Source of the DNA: Pirellula sp.
GTDB lineage: Bacteria > Planctomycetota > Planctomycetia > Pirellulales > Pirellulaceae
Length of the DNA stretch: 41,682 bases
Assembly: GCA_021300155.1 (NCBI GenBank)
Contig: JAJTID010000073.1
Coordinates: 1-41,682, forward strand
Direction of reading: 5' to 3'
The translations under genes were made by a program, and so were the position numbers. Of this stretch, positions 1 through 8,000 are shown piece after piece. The stretch's first letter is position 1. Each line of letters begins with the position of its first letter. Below the pieces are notes generated by a model. That model was not told the DNA's origin and did no database searches. It saw only the letters and a list, made by a program, of their open reading frames with translations.

Positions 1-141
1 ACTTTCGTTCGATGCTGCGATTCGTATACAGCTTCCATCTCACACTTCCTCGCGGTCATGCAACTGCTTTCACTCACGGTTACCTCCGATAGGCCCCGTA
101 AAGGACTCTCACCTTCAATCAATAAACCATGCCCAACGCAC
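1..141 (-). other. Group II intron 5' end (partial, runs off the left edge)
   Basis: Read on the minus strand, the stretch beginning at 141 starts GTGCG, the usual 5' end of a bacterial group II intron. It goes on with GGGCATGG and then GGTGAGAGTCC, a layout typical of domain I (a GTGCG start, a GGGCATGG-like stem, then GGTGAAAGTCC). Only the first 141 bases lie in the window, so neither the reverse transcriptase gene nor domain V can be checked. A related remnant lies near 40.0-40.3 kb on the other strand. The assignment rests on remembered motifs, not on a folded model. Confidence 0.45.
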
Positions 142-837
142 AGTCTCAATGCGCTCCGCTAGCGCTGCGCCAAGTGTGAAGACTCAATCATCTCCAAGCC
201 CTACCGCTACCGTACCTGGCAAGTTTGAATGTTATTCCTTGCGGCTAGTCAACGTCGCTTGGCTGCCGATCAAGTTCACTAAGCAAGTCCGCTTCCGGCT
301 ATCGCGGGCGCTGCGATGAACGCTTCGAGCCGTGTTGGCAAGGCTACGCCGCTCGCAAGTCTCGGCCGTAATGATTCCAACCTCACTCGCAAGGTTTCGC
401 TACATCGATTGATCGCTTGTTCGCAGAGCCTCACTGCGCCATCATCGATTTCGCTTGCCGTCAATGCGATCCAAGCGGGGAACGCTTCCAACTCAACTCG
501 CAAGGTTGTTGGGGCATACACTTCGAGCGGGGCCGCTTCCGCCGATTCTCAACCGTGATCTGCGGGCGGAACTGCGCTTTTGATGTACGGCGATGAGGGC
601 TGAACCCAGCTTACTTGCCTTATCGTTCTTTTGAAGCATGGTTTCATTCATTGGCCAATCGCCCTCCAGAATCGCCGAACATCAACGCTTCGCCGCCGCC
701 TTGCAACAGGGCTGGCGTGTTCCGTTCGGGCCTTTGGGGGCCCTCACTGCGCCCCTCATAAAATCGGAATTCGACTTCCTGTCTCATCGGAACTCTCGCG
801 GGCCTCCTGCCCTGGCTACGGCTACGCACGGTCCTAC

Positions 838-850
838 GGGCATCGTGCCC
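838..850. repeat. Short palindrome with core GGCATCGTGCC (copy 1)
   Basis: The sequence GGGCATCGTGCCC forms a 5-bp stem around TCG. The same 11-base core GGCATCGTGCC recurs inside a longer palindrome at 1264-1284. Two copies of an identical palindromic core in a gene-free stretch suggest a REP-like intergenic element. Two copies alone do not prove a family. Confidence 0.4.
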
Positions 851-1263
851 TCCAGACACGCGGGGGATGAATCGTCACCGCGAAGAGGATGCATTGGAAC
901 GGTCACTTATCCTTCGACCTTTCAAACTTCGGCATTCACCTTTTGCACTTCCGACGCGGTTCCTCATCATCCCCGCTCGTGCTCCGCCTTCGCTGGGCGG
1001 GACTCGCTACGCTCGGTCGGACACGATCCGGACGCCGCTGGGTTTTTTGCATTGGAGAATCACTTAGTGCGCTGGGTTGATTGGCTTCGATAAACGTTAC
1101 TCGCACTTCGCCGCTTCGTGTCCGTATCGTCTCCGACTGGCATCCTTGCCATCCCGCCCGTCTTCAGCTCGACGTCCATGTCTCGCTATCTCAGTTCTAT
1201 CATCTCTGGCCAACGCGAACGGCCCTAGTGATTCAAGCGGGGGACGCATCCTGCTAAGACCTT

Positions 1264-1284
1264 CCGATGGCATCGTGCCATCGG
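1264..1284. repeat. Perfect hairpin with core GGCATCGTGCC (copy 2)
   Basis: CCGATGGCA and TGCCATCGG form a perfect 9-bp inverted repeat with a TCG loop. The flanks AAGAC and GTCTT could lengthen the stem after a small bulge. There is no T-run on either side, so a simple intrinsic terminator is less likely than a repeated extragenic palindrome. It shares its core with the element at 838-850. Confidence 0.45.
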
Positions 1285-1435
1285 TCTTCAGTTCAAACGT
1301 TCTCGACAACGCAACGTATCATCGCGCTTTGAGCATCACGCATTGAGACATTTCATGAGGTTCCGCCGGGCTTGAAGCATTATTACTTCGGCTACGTCGC
1401 TTGCCCGGCGGTTTCGAGACGGGTCTCGCCACGGT

Positions 1436-2062
1436 TTAATATGTCTTACCCGTGAATCGAGCCATCTCTATTTCGCGGTTCGCTGCAAGATACGCTTCTT
1501 GATTTCCGCTTTCAATCGCGGTCGCAAGTGATTCGGTATCTCGAACTAGATTTTGCTCCCAATCGAAAAGTTCCTCTTTGCTCTTGGCAAGTTGCCTAAC
1601 TATCGCGATTGATTCGTTTGCTTTTGCCAAGTTACCGCAGTACGCATACAAAGACGCAAGTGAACTTGCATCTAGTATCCGTTCCGTTGCTTGCGCAACG
1701 AACATTTGTATCGTTTCTGTTACGTCAAGAGGCTCTGTGATACTTGGGCGAAACTCGCCTTGCATCGCGTTCAATACGCTTTCGTGCTTTCGGTCGTGAT
1801 CGCGAGGTAGTATGTCGCGATTCTTGATGTCCAAAAACTGATGCAGAGTCGCACCACCTTGCATGATAAGCATCGACACTGTCATTACGGGTCGATATGC
1901 ACCTGAACGAAGATTCTCGAACCAAACCTGCTGAGCAAACGGACCACTCAACCGGAAGAAGCCTACTCCATCTTGCTTGCTCCAATCTTCGAATAGTAGT
2001 TCATACGAAGCAACGTAACGCCGAAGCTCGGCTTTCGTCATTGGTTTTATTTTGATTGCCAT
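1436..2062 (-). CDS. Candidate immunity protein of toxin unit 1
   Basis: This 208-residue protein starts with MAIKIKPMTK. Its ATG shares one base with the TAA stop of the giant toxin gene (TAATG), so the two are translationally coupled. I recognise no family. It is soluble-looking, with no signal peptide or membrane segment, and has a mixed alpha/beta N-terminal half and a helical, E/A-rich C-terminal half. A small cytoplasmic protein immediately downstream of a Hint-linked toxin tip is the standard position of the cognate immunity gene in polymorphic toxin systems. Function is inferred from position only. The start is fixed by the overlap and by the good length of the frame. Confidence 0.75.
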   Translation of the reverse strand: MAIKIKPMTKAELRRYVASYELLFEDWSKQDGVGFFRLSGPFAQQVWFENLRSGAYRPVMTVSMLIMQGGATLHQFLDIKNRDILPRDHDRKHESVLNAMQGEFRPSITEPLDVTETIQMFVAQATERILDASSLASLYAYCGNLAKANESIAIVRQLAKSKEELFDWEQNLVRDTESLATAIESGNQEAYLAANREIEMARFTGKTY

Positions 2063-5000
2063 TATGGGCGCACCGGAAGTACGGGGACATTAGGACCAAG
2101 ACCAGCACCATTCCGAATCTGATTTATACGATTTGGAGAAAGAATCGCATTCCCAAACTTATAGTCAAAAATCGCCGTTGGATTGTTGAGAGGGCCTTCA
2201 ACAACATCAAGTCGAATTGTTCCCTTGAGCGGAACTCCCTCGCGCCAAGGAACGCCGTTCGCATAGCGAACTTCAGTCGAAAGACCGCGGCTGCCAAACA
2301 TCTCTTGGTAGCGAGTTAAAAGGCGATCCGCGTAACCATGCTTCAACGTCCCTTCGACGCTCCCAGTCGTACTCAAACCTCGTCGTACGCCCCAAGCCTC
2401 TGCCCGTGTTGCGATATCCTGAACAAGCTGACCGTTTGTGCGTTGCACTGCACTACTTGGGGCATTGCAAGTCAATTTCGCATTATGCACCAACACCCCA
2501 AGTTCGCCGACTTGGTAGATGTGGTGGCCATGCACTTCCAGATTGTAGACGCTTTCGCCTGTAGTTAGCAAGCGCTTGGATTGTACCTCGACTGGCCCGT
2601 CTTCGGTCCACAAGTGCTCGCCAATTTCGAGATCGCCTAGCTCCACCCAGTCTTGCCGCTCTATCGACCAGATCGGGTGCTGCGGAGTGCCAGTTAGAAG
2701 CTCGTCATCGTCAAAACCGATCTCGACCAGTTCGGAGACTTGCCGTGTGACGATGCGAGCCGTGACCAAATTGCCGGAACCTTCGGCAATTGGCGGACAT
2801 GGTTCGATCGAACGCACTTGCGCCATTCCCGATGCTTCTAGCTCCGGGAACTCCATGAAGATCAGGCTGCCAGGGGCCGCTTGCTGAGATTCCCAGTACT
2901 CCGCTGGGCGGATCATCTCGACGTCAACCCAATTGCCCGATTCCTTCTGCAACGAGAATTTGGCAAGCATCCAAGTCGACTGATCAGGAACTGCAAGTTC
3001 ACCGTCGAAGTCCCACGGCCGTGGATTGTCTCCTGATACACGTGAGCCGATCGCAACCGACTCGATCGAGCGTTTGGTGATCGTCCGCGTTGGTGCAAGT
3101 GCAATTGATGCTACACCCTCCCATCGCTGCGCTCGACCCTCCCTGAGAGAGGGTAAGTCAACTGTCGCCGATAGCCAGACCTTTGTCCCAGCGACGAAGC
3201 AGCCAGTTCCCGTTACCTTGCATTTGATTTGACGTCCTAAGGCCATGACATCGTCAGCTTTATTGGCAATAAAACGAGCCGCTTTGCCACCCTTTCCAAT
3301 GGCATCGCCGACGATTGGGATCATTGAGGTAAAGGACAGCGCTGCTCCGACATAGTCTCCTCTAGCCAGCGATATGACTCCATTGATGCCGTCGGCGATT
3401 TCGCCAAGACCTGGAACCAATCCGACTACGTCCAGTACTCCCTGAACACCATCGAGAATGTCGCTAGCGCTCAGATTGGACAACGTATCGACGGCTGAAT
3501 GCAGCATTCCTGGTATGTCCACCATACTGCCGAGCGCCTCACCCACGCCTCGTGTGAAACCGGCAAGGAAAGACCCAGCGATTTCAAAGCCACTCCATCC
3601 AAACGTCTCGGTGGCCCAAACTCCCGCGTCCTCTATCCAACGAGCAGCGTTGTCAAACAATTGAGTGACTTGATCGCCCGCCCATGCGAACGCATCTTCG
3701 ACTGCATCGACTCCATTCCAAAATGCTTCGGCCGTGGAAAGATCTTTCCAGATCTTTGCACCCAAGGTTTCGAATTCAGTGAGACCTCCTCTGCTAAGAT
3801 CTGGGGCAGCAACGAAAGGCGGTGCCGCGTTTGGCAAAACTAATGGACTTCCCACTTCGACAATCATGTTCACAGCCGCCCAACGTGTCTTGCCATCTCC
3901 AATTGGTCCACCGCCTCCTGAACTTGGTGGATTTGCGGGTGTCGACCAATTCATTGGATAGGACCAACTCGTTCCGCTAGAACTGCCCGAGCTATACGTT
4001 CCGCTGCTTGTCCCACCTGTGCTCGAACCACCTCCATATCCTGAGCCAGAACCGCCTCCGTAACTCCAAGTCTCCCCCCAGGACATGTTAAAGCTCATGG
4101 ACATGAACATGCTCCAGGTATGCGAGCCACCCGAGGTTCCAGTGTGCTCCGAGCTACCGTCATGTCGGATCGTCCAATTGGAGTTGCTCCAATCGACCCA
4201 CTTGTCATAGTTGTCCGTGCTTACGGAAGAGTAACCAGTGCTAAAGCTGGTGTAGTTTGGACTCGTATAGTTGTTGTCCCAAGAGTAGATTCCATAACTA
4301 TCCGAATCAACGATATGCTCACTGCTATAAGCTCCACTACCAGCACGAGTCCAAGTTAAACCAGTTGTTGCAGCCATCTTCTCAACGTAGGTTTCTCGGA
4401 AGTTCGATACGGATCGAGATTCTTCCTTTAAGTTTGCGTGCCCATACGAAGTGGACGTGTCGTTGTGGCCGTCTTGATTATAGGAGTAGGTGCTGCTGTA
4501 CTCAGAGTAGCGAGTGTATACATTCTCATTGGCACTATCGCCCCACTTCACCCAGTTATAGTCCCAGGTGTTGTTGTTCCACACATCGCTTCCCGAGTAG
4601 TTGTAGTTGTTGTGCCCTGACTCAACTACGGTTGCAGAAGTTCGATTGTAGCCGTTGGCATGCGTTGTCGTTACGTCATAGCCGCCGCTACCTGCATAAT
4701 CCCATTTACTGAATCCATCGAAATTGGTTCTACCGGAGGCCGAAAGAACCCAGTTCTTGCCACCACCGACTGCAGCTTCCAGCGATAGGTCTTGGTGGTA
4801 GGTGTAGTCCCAATGGTCCCGCTTCGATGCTTTTGCAAATCCAGTAATTGTGCCGGCACCGTAATCAAACGAAGAGCTATAGGCTCCGCTAGCGGAACCC
4901 GTGATGGTCTGGTGTCCATTGCCGTCTCCGCTGCCACCACCAGAAACCAATTCAAAGTAATCGTCTGTGGCACTTGGCGTCGAACCATTTCTTAAAATAT

Positions 5001-8000
5001 AACCCGCATTCGAATTGTATTCGTAATCTTCAGAGTAATCAGTCGTTTGAGTACCAGAGATCAATGCACCGTGAACGACCGTTGACCAATTTTCAGTCTT
5101 GTTTAACTCAACTTTCCATGTGCCGTCTGCTGTGCCACTAGCCGTACCAGACATTGACCAATATCCGCCAGAAATCCCAATATTTGGCTCATGATTGCGT
5201 CTACCGCCAGCGCCTATCAACCCCCCACCACTTGGACGCCCCCCCCCCGCCTGGTCGACCCATTCTTCTTTGATTGTTTCGCTCGAAAACCAATTATCAA
5301 CTAATTCCTCGGACCGAGTTCCTGAACCACCATTAGTTGCAAAACTCTCGCTCCCCTCATACTCATAGTGGGATTGAATCCAACTGTTTCGCGTACCAGA
5401 GCCAGTCGTATTCCAGCCACTGCCACTGCTAAAGGTTGAGGTTCGATTCGATGTATAGTCACTATGCGTGACAATCAGCTCATTGTAGGTCCCGTCAATA
5501 AGGTAAATGGGTGTAATGTAGGGGCCATCCGTATCGTCGAGGGTGTCAAAGTTTCCACTGCCTCCGTCGCTGAATGTCCCACCTGTCAAGTTCCATCCCA
5601 ATTCACGACCATCTTCTGGAATATTGAAAATTGGCTGTTGAACGACAACGCTGTAGTTCTCGGTTGAATCTTCATGAAATGCATTGGCAAAGGAACGCAC
5701 CATGAATGTTGTTCCACCGCCACTGGCAGACACAGTCGCATTTCCGACGAAATCGTTGGAACCATCAACATGGGTGATGTCTTTCGCGGTGCCTGATTTG
5801 GCAACCCACTGATCGTGATTTTCTCCAACGAGTTGTTCGTACCAGGTTTCGGGAAGACTGGTGTCCCAGTCGTAGTCAACAGTCCCGGAACTTGACCAAT
5901 TGCTATTGCCCTTTTCGTTATATCTTCCCGTAACTCCTAAGAGGTCGTCTGTTCCGCTGGCTGAGTAGTTGCTATAGCCGCTCTTATCCCATTCTTCATC
6001 CCTGTCTGCAGTCGTTACCGCACCCGTCGAGGTCCACTCAAACGAATAAACATCCTTCGCGAACCCCTTGTCCCCTTCAAAGAATTTTCCGCTGATCGGG
6101 CCACGGTTATAAGAACCGCTGCCGTCCCATTTCCATCGCTGCTCTGCAAACCCGCTGGCTGTGAGACCCGAATCCGTAACGGCCCATTCGCCATTCTGAA
6201 CTGCCGTCTCAACGAAGATGCCCGAATTGTCTTCTTGTTTACCTGATTGCGTGGCGAATGCGGAAAAACTCCAAGTCGCACCGCCGTTTGATGGATCGTT
6301 CGTACCACTCAACGTCTGTGTACCGCTTCCCGAATACTCCTTCCCACTACCAGAAGTCTCGTCGACTCGGCCGCTTCCTGATACCAGCTTCCAGCCGGGC
6401 GCAACAGTGACACTTCCATCCGGGTTTTCCGTTGCAACGGACTGAGACCACGTTGACTTCCAATCGGCGTCTTCAATGACTTCATTGAATCCGTAGGCTG
6501 ACATGTGTCCAGTCATCCAGGAATTGCCCGAAACGACGTAGTTCGACGATGAATAGCCAAATTGATCTCGGTTGTCCATGTGAGATGTACCGGAGGAGCT
6601 TCCGCTATCAACTTTCCAGTTATCACCACCAGACGCTCCAGTATCTTGCCCCGAAGCATTTAGTTGCAATGTGGAGCTCGTCTTCCATTCGTCGGTATCT
6701 TTTTCAGACCCTTTCTGAGTGACGGTGCCACTGACTCGGTACGCGCCTGCCAGCATCGTAGCAGGGATGAGTGAATACAGTGGCCAAAGACTGCCATTGA
6801 CGACCCACGCACTCCAACTGCCGCTTCCGCTGTGAGTCGTTTCTTTGAGCGAGTCACCCCAATCGGAAGCCGATCCACTAACGGTTACCCACTGTTTCTC
6901 CGTGCCCGAAGCTGGAAGCTGAACTACCGACGATTTGTCCCACTTATTGTTCTTGTTGTCGTGACCTTTGGATGTCGTCGTGCCGCTGACACTCCAAGTG
7001 CCCCAACGATTATCGCTGCCGCCACTCGCGTAGCTGCCCGTTCCATCCCAATCGATATGCGTTAGGCCATCACCCCAACTCGAACCTGCGCCGGATTGTA
7101 GCTTCCAGCCAGCTTCCGTTGGGCTTTGTCCGCTGCTCGGGTTCGTGTTTCCGCCATTCCATGTTGATACCGATGAATATTGACTATTGGAGTTGGTATG
7201 TCCGTTTTCATTCACGCTACCCATCAGCCCAGTCGTACCACTCGAACCATCGTACCCACTGGAGAGAGAGTTGATTGTATTCATCCTACCGCTGCCAGTG
7301 TAATCGTTGTGGTTTCGCGAATTACCTTCACCACTCGACGAACCGGTAGTTGTCCAACCAGAAGACGCAGACCAGGTCGATGAAGTCGAGTACTTGGTGG
7401 CATCTCTCGAATAGTTGTCTTCATTGACCGTTCCGGAAATGTGCGAATTGTAGGCCCCTCCGTTGTGTGAATAACTTCCAGTTCCACTGTTGCTACTAAT
7501 GGTTTCGGTATCACCGCTTCCTGAACCGTTTCCAGCCGTTTGAACGAATACTCCTCCTGCCACTGTATTCGATTCTGACCAATCGCTATGATTCTCCGCT
7601 TTATTCGAATTCATGAACGCACCCGAATAAGTCGACTCGTTGTCGTTTGCGCCCGTGGTTGTCTTCACATACGATCCAGTCGTTTTGTTGAAGATATAGT
7701 CGAAATTGTTGCCGGAACTGCTACCCGAGCCTGATGTCCGAATCCAATTCCCTTGCGTATCTAGAGTGCTCTTGCTGCTGGCAGAGTAATTGCTCTTTAC
7801 GTGTCCCTTTTCTTTCGTTTCTACAGAACCCGTAAATGTCGACGTCGCGTTGCCTTCACTCTTTGTCCAAGATTTCGAATAGTTCGCTTCGCCGGACCAA
7901 TTGGTGTTTGCAAAACCATTCCCGTTTGCAGATGCACTGCCCGTAGTTGTTGACCAACCCGTTCCAATGCTACCTGAACCTGTTGTTTGTCCAAGTGCAC

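Larger units (their letters stand above)
142..1435. other. 1.3-kb stretch without a convincing gene
   Basis: Several open frames of 60-150 codons occur here on both strands, for example 638-1093 (+) and 279-521 (-). They overlap each other, have odd compositions rich in R, S, P and A, and match nothing I recognise. The stretch holds two palindromes with the same core (838-850 and 1264-1284) and an imperfect direct repeat of the type CAAGCGGGG(A/G)ACGC near 473 and 1230. It lies directly downstream of a toxin/immunity unit, where decayed cassettes and intergenic repeats are expected. I read it as non-coding or decayed DNA. Confidence 0.5.

Noticed and set aside
638-1093. 151-codon open frame on the plus strand
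   Set aside because: It is overlapped by frames of similar length on both strands, has an arginine/serine/proline-rich composition without recognisable motifs, and spans one of the palindromes.
142-1435. Integron cassette array with attC sites
   Set aside because: I looked for paired core sites of the GTTRRRY type and found no consistent pairs bounding small genes.
2482-3201. Intein within a housekeeping protein
   Set aside because: The Hint domain sits just before a variable toxin tip, with pre-toxin helices ahead of it. There is no conserved C-extein, so it is a Hint release domain rather than a splicing intein.
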